Positions 1 to 7,652 of a stretch of DNA of 64,000 bases are shown here, one piece after another (position 1 is the stretch's first letter; every line of letters begins with the position of its first letter). Where the stretch lies: NCBI RefSeq assembly GCF_004342585.1, contig NZ_SLZQ01000004.1, positions 1 to 64,000 on the forward strand, read 5' to 3'. This DNA comes from Paucimonas lemoignei. GTDB taxonomy: Bacteria > Pseudomonadota > Gammaproteobacteria > Burkholderiales > Burkholderiaceae_D. The notes below the pieces were generated by a model. That model did not search any database and was not told where the DNA came from. It worked only from the letters and a program-made list of their open reading frames with translations. The position numbers and the translations under genes are program-made.

Positions 1-192
1 TTGTTAAAGATCATCCTACCTGCCCCGCTGTGCTTTCAGCGTTGCTGCGAAGCGTCGTGTTCGTCAGCAGCAGAGAAACGAGATTATGAAGCACTGTCTC
101 GTTTTCGTCAACTCCCTTTTTCGGGCTTGTCTACTTGAGACTCTCGTCTTGCACACTTGCCTTGCGGCTCATGTGCAGAGCCCGCTATTGTA
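1..192. other. hairpin-rich non-coding stretch at window edge
   Basis: I see no convincing gene here. Two inverted repeats stand out: AAACGAGA at 76-83 pairs with TCTCGTTT at 97-104, and GCTGC near 44 can pair with GCAGC near 66. A short T-run follows at 115-119. The stretch may be the terminator or 3' untranslated region of a gene to the left of the window, or the tail of the enoyl-CoA hydratase transcript. The frames that open here read across the hydratase in the wrong strand and look like shadows. Confidence 0.4.
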
Positions 193-969
193 CTACTTGT
201 GCGTAAAGTTTGGGGGACGTTTTTCAAGAAATGCGCGCATTCCCTCTTTTTGGTCTTCCGTTGCGAAAGTGGCATGGAATTGCCGGCGCTCGAACTGGAC
301 GCCCTCGGACAGCGTCGTTTCGTAGGCGCGATTGACGGACTCTTTGACCATCATGACGATCGGCAGCGACATGCCGGCGATTACGGTTGCGGCGTCCATT
401 GCCTCGTCGAGCAGCTTGTCGGCAGCAACGATCCGCGACACCAACCCGGCACGCTCGGCTTCCGCGGCGTCCATCATCCTGGCCGTCAAACACAGATCCA
501 TGGCCTTGGCCTTGGATACGGCTCGCGGCAAGCGCTGGGTGCCGCCGGCGCCAGGAATGATGCCGAGCTTGATTTCCGGCTGGCCAAACTTGGCATTGTC
601 TGCAGCGATAATGAAATCGCACATCATGGCAAGCTCGCAACCGCCTCCCAGCGCATAGCCAGCGACGGCAGCGATCACGGGTTTGCGGATGCGCCGGATC
701 GTTTCCCAGTTGCGGGTAATGTAATCGCCCTTGTAAGCGTCCATGTAACTGTAGTTCGCCATCAGCGTGATATCGGCGCCGGCGGCAAAGGCCTTTTCGC
801 TGCCCGTCAAGACGATGCAGCCAATTGCGTCATCGGCATCAAAGTTCAGCAGCGCCTGACCAAGCTCGTTCATGAGGTCGTCGTTCAGCGCATTCAGTGC
901 CTTGGGTCGATTCAAGCGAATCAGTCCGACTCTCCCTTGGACTTCAACAAGGATATTGGCGTAGTCCAT
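193..969 (-). CDS. enoyl-CoA hydratase/isomerase family protein
   Basis: A 258-residue crotonase-fold protein that probably adds water to trans-2-enoyl-CoA in the second step of fatty-acid beta-oxidation, in the cytoplasm. The oxyanion-hole segments are visible as AFAAGAD (about residues 60-66) and ALGGGCELA (about 106-114). Both catalytic glutamates of true hydratases are kept: the Glu in GGGCELA and the Glu in FGQPEIKLG. The length is normal for the family. The ATG is preceded by an AGAGGGG ribosome site. The gene stands alone, and no other beta-oxidation gene is next to it. It could be a PaaF- or short-chain-specific member; the substrate cannot be read from sequence. Confidence 0.9.
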   Translation of the reverse strand: MDYANILVEVQGRVGLIRLNRPKALNALNDDLMNELGQALLNFDADDAIGCIVLTGSEKAFAAGADITLMANYSYMDAYKGDYITRNWETIRRIRKPVIAAVAGYALGGGCELAMMCDFIIAADNAKFGQPEIKLGIIPGAGGTQRLPRAVSKAKAMDLCLTARMMDAAEAERAGLVSRIVAADKLLDEAMDAATVIAGMSLPIVMMVKESVNRAYETTLSEGVQFERRQFHATFATEDQKEGMRAFLEKRPPNFTHK

Positions 970-1156
970 CCGTTCCCCTCTTAGTTAATAAAGTATGAAT
1001 GCTGAATTGTAGGCTTTTGTTTCGTTGGAATCGATTTTTTTGGCAAAGTGGCGGTCTATCCGGGTTCGTTTCGTTTGCGAGTGCTCAAGGGTCGGCACTA
1101 CAGAACCCCTACCATATGCACGCACTGGCAATAATCCAACCCTCACCGGATCTCCC

Positions 1157-1552
1157 ATGACATTCCACTTCTGGCTTTCAAGGATTTCGGAAGGAGCAAC
1201 CTATATGGATGCTCTACATCACGATGTTGCCAAGGCATTGATGCGTTTGCCGGCCTCAAAGGATGCGGAATTTCAGGAGCGGTATGACGTTTTTCTTGCC
1301 AAGCTGGAGCGGATCTTTCGGGCGGAAGAAAGATGGATGGAAGAAATCCGCTTTCCTGAATTGAAGCATCACCGGGAACAGCATGCGAGCATTCTGGACA
1401 CCTTGTATCACGGCCGCACGCAGCTTCGCGGCGGCAATACGCAATTCGGCCGTAATATTGTCGAGAATCTTTTGCCGGAATGGCTTCATTTTCATGCTTC
1501 AACCATGGATAGCGCGCTTGCTCGCGAGTTAAGGGTGGCCGCGCTTACCTGA
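1157..1552 (+). CDS. bacteriohemerythrin-like protein with one iron ligand replaced
   Basis: About 131 residues. The pattern W-x6-G-x4-D-x2-H at the N-terminus, HxxxH in the middle (HREQH) and H-x4-D near the end (HASTMD) matches hemerythrins, which bind O2 on a di-iron centre. The ATG at 1157 is chosen because it restores the canonical W...G...D..H start; a downstream ATG at 1205 has a better ribosome site (AAGGAG at 1191-1196) but would cut that part off. The usual HFxxEE segment reads IFRAEE, so the second histidine ligand is isoleucine while the glutamate is kept. The iron site may be altered, mononuclear or lost. The gene stands alone, convergent with mltA. Confidence 0.75.
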   Translation: MTFHFWLSRISEGATYMDALHHDVAKALMRLPASKDAEFQERYDVFLAKLERIFRAEERWMEEIRFPELKHHREQHASILDTLYHGRTQLRGGNTQFGRNIVENLLPEWLHFHASTMDSALARELRVAALT

Positions 1553-1615
1553 GCAATTAGCCCATCCATTGATTACGATTAGCTCACTCATTGATTAGCG
1601 AACCCGCGCAGCCAA

Positions 1616-2800
1616 TCAGCGTGTTGCGCGCAGCACCGCAGGCAGTTTTGGCAGCAACACCCACATCCGGCCTGACTGCTTCATTTTGCCGGCGCTTTCG
1701 CCGGCTGCAGCGCCAAAGCCCCAGAAAAAATCAGCCCTTACCGCGCCACGGATCGCACCGCCAGTATCCTGCGCCATCATCAGCCGTTGCATTGGCCGCT
1801 CCGAATTCGGTTCCGAAGTGGCCAGAAATACAGGCGCGCCCAAGGGAATGAATTGCGGATCGACGGCGATGGAGCGCTGCGATGTCAGCGGCACGCCGAG
1901 CGCCCCTTTGGGGCCCACTTGCGGATCAGCCAATTTCTCTTCTCTGAAAAACACATAGCTGGGGTTGGCATTCAGGACTTCCTGGCGCCGCGCCGGGTTG
2001 GCCGCCACCCATGCCTTGATGCTTTGCGCAGATGCCTGCGCCAGCGTCATCTCGCCCTTGTCGACCAGATAACGGCCGATTGACCTGTAAGGATGACCAT
2101 TCTGGTCTGCGTAGGCAAGACGCACTGTTTCCTTGGTATCGGTTAATTGCACACGCCCCGATCCCTGGACTTGCAGGAAAAAGGCTTCCACCGGGTCATC
2201 CACCCAGAGCAATTCTTTCCCGGCCAGCGCATTGGCCTGATCCATTTCGCCGCGCGTGGGATACGGCAGAACCTTGCGTCCGACCAGCTTGCCGCGCAGC
2301 CGCATGTTTTTCAGTTCGGGATAGACGCTGCCGAGATCGATCACCAGCAAATCATCTGGCACAGCATGCAAAGGCGTTTGATAGGGGCCGCCGCGCTTGC
2401 GGGCACCACGCAGCAATGGTTCGTAATAGCCTGTCACCATGCCCTGTTCGGTGCCATCGGCGTTGGCAATACGATGCGGGACGAAGAAGCTTTCCAGGAA
2501 AACGCGCATCGCCTTGGCATCGCTTGCGTTGACGTCACGGGCCACTTCACAGGGCTCTTTCCAGTCGGGCTTCTTGATCATGGCCTGGCACGATGCCAGA
2601 AAAGCCGGCCATGCCTGGCGCAAGTCATCCTGCTGCCATCCCGGCAAGTCGGCAAAGCTAACCGGCTTCAACGTCTCCACGGGTTTGACAGGCGGCTGTT
2701 CGGGAACCGGTTTGGTTTCCGGCGGCACGGTGGTACATGCCAGCATGCCTAAGGCGACGCCGACGGCGGATACGAGTAAACTGATGCGATTCAATTTCAT
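1616..2800 (-). CDS. mltA: membrane-bound lytic murein transglycosylase A
   Basis: A 394-residue lipoprotein that cleaves the MurNAc-GlcNAc bond of peptidoglycan to give 1,6-anhydro ends. It begins with a lipoprotein signal whose lipobox is LGMLAC (Cys at about residue 22), followed by a proline-rich linker. The MltA domain occupies the middle, and the C-terminal 3D domain carries the AQDTGGAIRG...RADFFWG signature that supplies the catalytic Asp. The length is typical. I see no clear ribosome site before the ATG. It lies beside apaG and rpe, the usual Burkholderiales neighbours, and is probably anchored in the outer membrane facing the periplasm. Confidence 0.93.
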   Translation of the reverse strand: MKLNRISLLVSAVGVALGMLACTTVPPETKPVPEQPPVKPVETLKPVSFADLPGWQQDDLRQAWPAFLASCQAMIKKPDWKEPCEVARDVNASDAKAMRVFLESFFVPHRIANADGTEQGMVTGYYEPLLRGARKRGGPYQTPLHAVPDDLLVIDLGSVYPELKNMRLRGKLVGRKVLPYPTRGEMDQANALAGKELLWVDDPVEAFFLQVQGSGRVQLTDTKETVRLAYADQNGHPYRSIGRYLVDKGEMTLAQASAQSIKAWVAANPARRQEVLNANPSYVFFREEKLADPQVGPKGALGVPLTSQRSIAVDPQFIPLGAPVFLATSEPNSERPMQRLMMAQDTGGAIRGAVRADFFWGFGAAAGESAGKMKQSGRMWVLLPKLPAVLRATR

Positions 2801-2814
2801 GGTGGGTCAAGACG

Positions 2815-2952
2815 ATGTGGCTGTTACTGCTGGAGGCCGGCGTGGCCTTGTTTCTATTAGTGTTTATTGTATGGTGGACTCTGCCATCGGCGAAAAAACC
2901 GAACCCGCCCGCCCAGGAGCCGAACAAGCAGCCGGACGACCGACAGCAATAA
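2815..2952 (+). CDS. small single-pass membrane peptide (45 aa), unknown
   Basis: An intact 45-codon frame sits between the start of mltA and the end of apaG, on the opposite strand to both. The product has a very hydrophobic segment (residues 2-21, ending in VWW) followed by a hydrophilic tail rich in Pro, Lys, Asn and Gln. That is the look of a genuine small one-span membrane protein rather than a chance frame. A purine-rich GGTGGG lies 8 bases before the ATG. No function can be assigned. The doubt is its size and the possibility that it is chance coding. Confidence 0.55.
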   Translation: MWLLLLEAGVALFLLVFIVWWTLPSAKKPNPPAQEPNKQPDDRQQ

Positions 2953-2959
2953 TCAATGA

Positions 2960-3334
2960 TCAATGCAGGGTGCGCGGCAAGGATAAAACAAATTCCGGAA
3001 TCGTGGCCGTGAATTGCGCGCCATCTTCGGCGACGCAAAAGTATTCGCCCCTCATCGAGCCATGGGGTGTTTTGAGCGTGGCACCGCTGGTGTATTCGAA
3101 TTGCTCGCCCGGCTGCAGCAAGGGCTGCTGTCCGACTACGCCGAGGCCGCGCACTTCCTCAATATGATTGGTGGCATCGGTGATGACCCAATGGCGGGAA
3201 ATTAGCTGGGAGGCGATTTGCCCGGTATTGCGGATGGTGATCGTGTAGGCAAATGCATATTGGGAACGTTCGGGTTCGGATTGCTCTTCCAGATAGCGCG
3301 TGCGCACCGATACCGTCAATTCATAAGCTGCCAT
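2960..3334 (-). CDS. apaG: ApaG domain protein
   Basis: A 124-residue protein of the ApaG family, a small beta-sandwich fold resembling fibronectin type III and named from the apaH-linked gene of enterobacteria; its biochemical role is not settled. Recognisable segments are TVSVRTRYLEEQS at the start, the IRNTG motif, the ISRHWVITD core, and GEYFCV near the end. The start is set at the internal ATG (MAAYELTV) because upstream residues in this frame do not resemble the family. It is divergent from rpe, as is usual in Burkholderiales, and convergent with the small membrane peptide gene. Confidence 0.9.
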   Translation of the reverse strand: MAAYELTVSVRTRYLEEQSEPERSQYAFAYTITIRNTGQIASQLISRHWVITDATNHIEEVRGLGVVGQQPLLQPGEQFEYTSGATLKTPHGSMRGEYFCVAEDGAQFTATIPEFVLSLPRTLH

Positions 3335-3468
3335 ACATTCCCCAATATTTGTACCAGATGCATTTTTAACAAAAAGAATCCGGTGATTGCACACCAAATT
3401 CCGGGGCGATGCAAGGAATAATCTCAAGCCCGGCGGTAAAATAGCGGATTCCTTGAAAGAACTTGATT

Positions 3469-4134
3469 ATGCCAAGCTACCGTATCGCTCCCAGTATTCT
3501 TTCCGCCGACTTTGCCCGCCTGGGCGAGGAAGTGCGCAATGTAGTCGCCGCCGGCGCCGATATCATTCACTTTGACGTGATGGACAACCATTACGTGCCG
3601 AACCTGACCGTCGGTCCGCTCGTCTGCCAGGCGATCCGCCCGCATGTGGAAGTGCCGATCGATGTGCACCTGATGGTCAAGCCGGTGGATCGCATCATTC
3701 CCGACTTTGCCAAGGCCGGCGCTAACATCATCACCTTTCACCCGGAAGCTTCCGAACATATCGACCGCAGCCTGCAACTGATCCGCGACCATGGCTGCAA
3801 GGCCGGGCTCGTATTCAATCCGGCCACGCCATTGCATTACCTCGAGCACGTGATGGACAAACTGGACATCATCCTGCTCATGTCGGTTAACCCCGGCTTC
3901 GGCGGACAATCCTTCATTCCACACACTTTGAAGAAAATCGCCGCGGTGCGCCGCCTGATCGATGACTCGGGGCGCGACATCATGCTGGAAGTCGACGGCG
4001 GCATCAAGATCGAGAATATCGCGGAAGCTGCACGCGCCGGCGCCGATACCTTCGTGGCAGGCTCGGCGATTTTCGGCAAGCCGGATTACAAGGCCGTGAT
4101 CGATGCCATGCGCAAGGAATTGGCTGCGGTATGA
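3469..4134 (+). CDS. rpe: ribulose-phosphate 3-epimerase
   Basis: A 221-residue TIM barrel that interconverts ribulose 5-phosphate and xylulose 5-phosphate in the pentose phosphate and Calvin pathways. Family motifs seen: [16 protein letters not shown] at the N-terminus, the metal-binding [12 protein letters not shown] and DVHLMV strands, VNPGFGGQ, and the phosphate-binding DGGIK and AGSAIFG segments. The ATG at 3469 is preferred over an in-frame TTG six bases earlier. Its TGA overlaps the gph start (ATGA), so rpe and gph are translationally coupled. This pairing upstream of trpE is typical of the order. Confidence 0.97.
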   Translation: MPSYRIAPSILSADFARLGEEVRNVVAAGADIIHFDVMDNHYVPNLTVGPLVCQAIRPHVEVPIDVHLMVKPVDRIIPDFAKAGANIITFHPEASEHIDRSLQLIRDHGCKAGLVFNPATPLHYLEHVMDKLDIILLMSVNPGFGGQSFIPHTLKKIAAVRRLIDDSGRDIMLEVDGGIKIENIAEAARAGADTFVAGSAIFGKPDYKAVIDAMRKELAAV

Positions 4135-4823
4135 CGGCGCGCGAGCCTTTGCTGCTGGCCGGCATTCGCGCCGCCATCATCGACCTTGACGGCACCATGG
4201 TGGACACGGCGCCAGACTTTCATGTGGCAATCAACCGTATGCGTGGGGAACTGTCGCTTGCGCCGCTGGATATTGACACCATCAAGAATTTCGTCGGCAA
4301 GGGCACCGAAAACCTGATGCGGCGAGTGCTGGCGGTCGATTACGGCGCAAACGAAGTGGAAGACCATTTCGATGCCGCGCTCAGTGCCTATCAGCGCCAT
4401 TATCATGCGATCAATGGCGAGTACAGCAGCATCTATCCGGAAGTGCACGAAGGATTGGAAGCATTACGCGGCAAGGGTTTGCGCCTGGCTTGCGTGACGA
4501 ATAAGCCGGTTGCATTTGCTTTACCGTTGCTGGAGAAGACTGGCCTGCGACCATTCTTTGAAGTCGTGTACGGTGGTGACTCTTTGCCAAAAAAGAAACC
4601 GGATCCCGAACCTCTGCTGCAGGTTTGCGCCGATTTCGGACTAAGCCCGGTGCAGGTGGTCGCCATCGGCGATTCTTCCAACGATGCCAGGGCGGCACGC
4701 GCGGCCGGTTGCCGCGTGCTGACTGTGCCGTATGGGTACAATCATGGGCAGGCTATACAAGAAGTTGATTCGGATGGTATAGTTTCTTCACTATTGGAAG
4801 CATCCAATCTGATTTCTGTCTGA
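4131..4823 (+). CDS. gph: phosphoglycolate phosphatase
   Basis: A 230-residue HAD-superfamily hydrolase that removes phosphate from 2-phosphoglycolate, which forms during repair of oxidised DNA ends and in photorespiration-like metabolism. The HAD motifs are present: DLDGTMVDT with the nucleophile Asp, the VTNKP threonine motif, Lys in KKKPDPEP, and [15 protein letters not shown] with the metal-binding acids. The helical cap inserted after motif I fits the Gph subfamily. It overlaps rpe by four bases and ends 33 bases before the trp leader peptide. Confidence 0.93.
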   Translation: MTAREPLLLAGIRAAIIDLDGTMVDTAPDFHVAINRMRGELSLAPLDIDTIKNFVGKGTENLMRRVLAVDYGANEVEDHFDAALSAYQRHYHAINGEYSSIYPEVHEGLEALRGKGLRLACVTNKPVAFALPLLEKTGLRPFFEVVYGGDSLPKKKPDPEPLLQVCADFGLSPVQVVAIGDSSNDARAARAAGCRVLTVPYGYNHGQAIQEVDSDGIVSSLLEASNLISV

Positions 4824-4856
4824 ATCCCTGAGTCTCTCAGCACTTTATTAAACAGC

Positions 4857-4943
4857 ATGTTCCTCGTTAAAAAACGTGACATCGCATCGCCCGGCACCTT
4901 TGAGGCCTGGCTATGGCGACGCTGGCAATCCCGGGCTCTGTAA
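4857..4943 (+). CDS. trpL: putative trp operon leader peptide
   Basis: A 28-codon frame with three Trp codons close together (the WLWRRW segment, codons 18-23) ends just before a strong hairpin and lies upstream of trpE. Clustered Trp codons in a short frame followed by a terminator hairpin are the standard arrangement for ribosome-mediated attenuation: when charged tRNA-Trp is scarce the ribosome stalls and the terminator does not form. No good ribosome site is seen before the ATG, which is the main weakness. The window gives no direct proof of translation. Confidence 0.7.
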   Translation: MFLVKKRDIASPGTFEAWLWRRWQSRAL

Positions 4944-4953
4944 GCCGATTGCC
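4924..4953 (+). promoter_or_regulatory. candidate antiterminator stem of the trp leader
   Basis: GGCAATC at 4924-4930, which begins inside the third Trp codon, can pair with GATTGCC at 4947-4953. The right arm touches the first base of the terminator stem. A ribosome stalled on the Trp codons would change which of these stems can form. The detailed competition is inferred, and other pairings are possible. Confidence 0.4.
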
Positions 4954-4987
4954 GCCAATTCCTTTTGCGGAATTGGCGACGTTTTTT
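4953..4987 (+). terminator. trp attenuator hairpin
   Basis: A perfect 10-base inverted repeat, CGCCAATTCC (4953-4962) and GGAATTGGCG (4969-4978), encloses a 6-base loop and is followed by six T residues at 4982-4987. This is a textbook intrinsic terminator. It lies between the leader peptide and trpE rather than after an operon, so it most likely acts as an attenuator. Confidence 0.85.
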
Positions 4988-5042
4988 GACAGAATTTCCG
5001 CGCTATTGCCCGTCCGTTTTACAATAGCGCCTGGAGAGGAAC

Positions 5043-6539
5043 ATGACTGAACTCGAATTCAAATCACTGGCCACGCAAGGCTACAACCGCATTCCGCTGA
5101 TCGCCGAAGCATTCGCCGACCTGGAAACGCCGCTTACGCTTTACCTGAAACTGGCACAGCCGCAGCAGGCTGGCAAGAATTCCTTCCTCCTTGAGTCAGT
5201 GGTGGGTGGCGAGCGTTTCGGCCGCTATTCCTTCATCGGTTTGCCGGCAACGACCCTGTTGCGCAGCATCGGCAAGCGTATTGAAGTGGTACGCAATGAC
5301 GAAATTATTGAAACCCATGAGGGCAATCCGCTCGAATTCATCGCGCAATTCCAGTCGCGCTACAAGGTAGCAGTCAGGCCTGGCATGCCGCGCTTCTGCG
5401 GTGGGCTGGCCGGCTATTTCGGTTATGACGCCGTGCGCTACATTGAAAAGCGCCTGGAAGATACGGCGCCGCCGGATGAGCTGGGTTTGCCGGAAATTCA
5501 ACTACTGGTGACGGAAGAGCTGGCCGTCATCGACAATTTGTCGGGCAAGCTGTATCTGATTGTCTATGCCGATCCATCGAAGCCCGAAGCCTATGCCAAG
5601 GCACAGCAACGCCTGAAAGACTTGCGCGCCATGCTGCGCCGCGCGGTCGATGTGCCGGTGACGTCGGCATCGGTGCGCACGGAATCGATCCGTGACTTTG
5701 CCAAGGAAGATTTCCTCAAGGCGGTCGTCAAGGCCAAGGAATACATCATGGCCGGTGACTTGATGCAGGTGCAGGTTGGCCAGCGTATCAAGAAGCCCTA
5801 CGTGGATTCGCCGCTGTCGCTGTACCGCGCGCTGCGCTCGCTGAATCCTTCGCCTTACATGTATTACTACAACTTCGGCGACATGCAGATCGTTGGCGCT
5901 TCGCCGGAGATCCTGGTGCGTAACGAATCGACACCAGATGGCAAGAAGAAGGTGACCATTCGTCCGCTGGCCGGTACCCGCCCGCGCGGCGCGACACCGG
6001 AGCTTGACTTGCAGCTGGCCGAGGAATTGCTGGCCGATCCGAAGGAAATCGCCGAACACGTGATGCTGATCGACCTGGCGCGCAACGATATCGGCCGCAT
6101 TGCCGACATCGGCAGCGTCAAGGTCACCGACAAGTTCGTGATTGAAAAGTATTCGCACGTGCAGCACATCGTCTCGAATGTTGAAGGCACGCTGCGCGAT
6201 GGCATGTCGAACCTGGATGTGCTCAAGGCCACCTTCCCGGCCGGCACCCTGTCGGGCGCACCAAAAGTGCGGGCGATGGAATTGATCGACGAGCTGGAAC
6301 CGGTCAAGCGCGGCATCTATGGCGGCGCCTGCGGATATCTATCGTTTGGCGGCGAAATGGATCTGGCAATCGCGATCCGCACCGGCGTGATCAAGGATGG
6401 CATGCTGTATGTGCAGGCAGCCGCCGGCGTGGTCGCTGATTCCGTGCCAGAAATGGAATGGCAGGAAACGGAAAATAAAGCTCGCGCAGTACTTAGAGCC
6501 GCTGAACAGGTGCAGGATGGCTTGGATGGAGGTAACTAA
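5043..6539 (+). CDS. trpE: anthranilate synthase component I
   Basis: A 498-residue chorismate-utilising enzyme that, with TrpG, turns chorismate and glutamine-derived ammonia into anthranilate. The N-terminal Trp-binding region contains the LLES motif (about residue 48) used in feedback inhibition. The chorismate-binding domain fills the C-terminal half, with [37 protein letters not shown] and [16 protein letters not shown] ribosome site precedes the ATG. It is the first structural gene behind the attenuator. Its last codons (GTA, CTT, AGA) look less GC-biased than the rest of the gene, and a diverged copy of this tail lies just downstream. Confidence 0.97.
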   Translation: MTELEFKSLATQGYNRIPLIAEAFADLETPLTLYLKLAQPQQAGKNSFLLESVVGGERFGRYSFIGLPATTLLRSIGKRIEVVRNDEIIETHEGNPLEFIAQFQSRYKVAVRPGMPRFCGGLAGYFGYDAVRYIEKRLEDTAPPDELGLPEIQLLVTEELAVIDNLSGKLYLIVYADPSKPEAYAKAQQRLKDLRAMLRRAVDVPVTSASVRTESIRDFAKEDFLKAVVKAKEYIMAGDLMQVQVGQRIKKPYVDSPLSLYRALRSLNPSPYMYYYNFGDMQIVGASPEILVRNESTPDGKKKVTIRPLAGTRPRGATPELDLQLAEELLADPKEIAEHVMLIDLARNDIGRIADIGSVKVTDKFVIEKYSHVQHIVSNVEGTLRDGMSNLDVLKATFPAGTLSGAPKVRAMELIDELEPVKRGIYGGACGYLSFGGEMDLAIAIRTGVIKDGMLYVQAAAGVVADSVPEMEWQETENKARAVLRAAEQVQDGLDGGN

Positions 6540-6543
6540 GATG
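6486..6543 (+). repeat. trpE tail repeat, copy 1 (end of trpE)
   Basis: The last 17 sense codons of trpE plus stop, the ribosome-binding GGAGG and the next ATG form a 58-base unit that recurs at 6610-6667 with 44 of 58 bases identical. Ten codon differences are synonymous and only one changes the amino acid (Gln to Arg). Confidence 0.85.
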
Positions 6544-6663
6544 GTAAATATTGTGCAAGCGAGCTTTATTTCGGCGCAGGTTAAGCGAAGCGGCCGAAGC
6601 CAAAATAGCGCCGTGCTGCGCGCGGCTGAGCAAGTGCGAGATGGTCTGGATGGAGGAAACTGA
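6541..6663 (+). CDS. 40-codon ORF ending in a TrpE-tail copy
   Basis: A short frame starts one base after the trpE stop, with GGAGG at a good distance, and ends one base before the trpG ATG. Its first 22 or so codons match nothing I know. Its last 16 residues are those of the TrpE C-terminus except for one Gln-to-Arg change. Translation would couple trpE to trpG. It may be a remnant of an older trpE end left by recombination or duplication, and not a functional gene in its own right. Confidence 0.4.
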   Translation: MVNIVQASFISAQVKRSGRSQNSAVLRAAEQVRDGLDGGN

Positions 6664-6667
6664 GATG
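6610..6667 (+). repeat. trpE tail repeat, copy 2 (before trpG)
   Basis: This is the second copy of the unit at 6486-6543, including the ribosome site that now serves trpG. Its codons (GTG, CTG, CGC, GCG) fit the host bias better than those of copy 1. Confidence 0.85.
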
Positions 6668-7228
6668 CTGCTCATGATCGACAACTACGATTCCTTCACC
6701 TATAACCTGGTGCAGTATTTTGGCGAACTGGGTGAAGATGTGCGCACCTTCCGCAATGATGAAATCACGCTGGAAGACATTGAAAAGTTGAATCCAACGC
6801 GCATCTGCATTTCACCGGGCCCCTGCACGCCGCATGAAGCGGGCATTTCCGTGCCGGTGCTGCAGCAGTTTGCCGGTAAATTGCCGATATTAGGCGTGTG
6901 CCTGGGACACCAAAGCATCGGCGCAGCATTCGGCGGCAAGGTGGTGCGTGCCAAGGAGGTCATGCATGGCAAGACTTCGACGATCGAACATACCGGCGCC
7001 GGCGTATTCAAGGATTTGCCGGATCCCTTTACCGTGATCCGTTACCATTCGCTGGCCATCGAGCGCGCTTCGCTGCCGGATTGCCTGGAAGTGACGGCCT
7101 GGACGGAAGATGGCGAAATCATGGGCGTGCGCCACAAGGAATTTGCCATCGAAGGCGTGCAATTCCATCCGGAGTCGATTCTCTCCGAGCACGGACACGC
7201 GTTGCTGAAGAACTTTTTGACGGCCTGA
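6665..7228 (+). CDS. trpG: anthranilate synthase component II (glutamine amidotransferase)
   Basis: A 187-residue class I glutamine amidotransferase that releases ammonia from glutamine for TrpE. It may also serve para-aminobenzoate synthesis, as in many bacteria with a single copy. The oxyanion motif [11 protein letters not shown], the nucleophile Cys in GVCLGHQ, and the catalytic His and Glu in VQFHPES are all present. The start is the ATG at 6665, which follows a GGAGG inherited from the duplicated trpE tail and gives the canonical [12 protein letters not shown] start. Confidence 0.96.
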   Translation: MLLMIDNYDSFTYNLVQYFGELGEDVRTFRNDEITLEDIEKLNPTRICISPGPCTPHEAGISVPVLQQFAGKLPILGVCLGHQSIGAAFGGKVVRAKEVMHGKTSTIEHTGAGVFKDLPDPFTVIRYHSLAIERASLPDCLEVTAWTEDGEIMGVRHKEFAIEGVQFHPESILSEHGHALLKNFLTA

Positions 7229-7229
7229 G

Positions 7230-7592
7230 ATGCGCCAGGCGCTGTTCTTGAGCATGCTGCTGGCAGTGACTGCCGCAAGCGCAAGTGCGCTCGACGATTG
7301 CCGGGCACAGAAACAGGCCGAGGCCGACATAGCCTTATGTGTCGAAACCGCTCAGCTTCGTTCGACGAACCACTTACGCAACTTGAGCAACACGACACGC
7401 GAGGCGGTAAGCGAAGAAACCCGCAGCGGCAAGCGTCGCAGCCGCATGCGCGAATATCGCAAGCTGGAAGCGCGCCATGTTCACGAACGTAACACCTTGT
7501 GCCGCAAACAAACCGACCCGCTTGAGCGCCGCGCCTGCATCGCCGACATGAACGATGCCCACGCCGCGGAGCTGAAGCGTTTCATGGAATAA
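7230..7592 (+). CDS. secreted four-cysteine protein of unknown function inside the trp operon
   Basis: A 120-residue protein with a clear Sec signal peptide (about residues 1-20, cut near ASA-LDD) and a very hydrophilic, helix-prone mature part rich in Arg, Glu and Lys. Four cysteines (near residues 24, 37, 91 and 102) suggest two periplasmic disulfides. The overall look recalls small periplasmic proteins of the LprI/DUF1311 kind, but I do not recognise the family. The ATG begins one base after the trpG stop, so it is translated as part of the trp operon. No link to tryptophan synthesis is apparent. Confidence 0.75.
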   Translation: MRQALFLSMLLAVTAASASALDDCRAQKQAEADIALCVETAQLRSTNHLRNLSNTTREAVSEETRSGKRRSRMREYRKLEARHVHERNTLCRKQTDPLERRACIADMNDAHAAELKRFME

Positions 7593-7652
7593 GCGCGCCG
7601 CATCAAGCTACCGCGCGACGCATTGACCAACCAGATTTTTCAGGAGCATCCA

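Noticed and set aside
1191-1207. Start of the hemerythrin at the ATG behind AAGGAG
   Set aside because: It would remove the N-terminal W...G segment that aligns with the hemerythrin family; kept only as an alternative.
4986-5025. TTGACA and TACAAT before trpE as a promoter
   Set aside because: The spacing is 28 bases, far from 16-18, and TTGACA overlaps the attenuator T-run.
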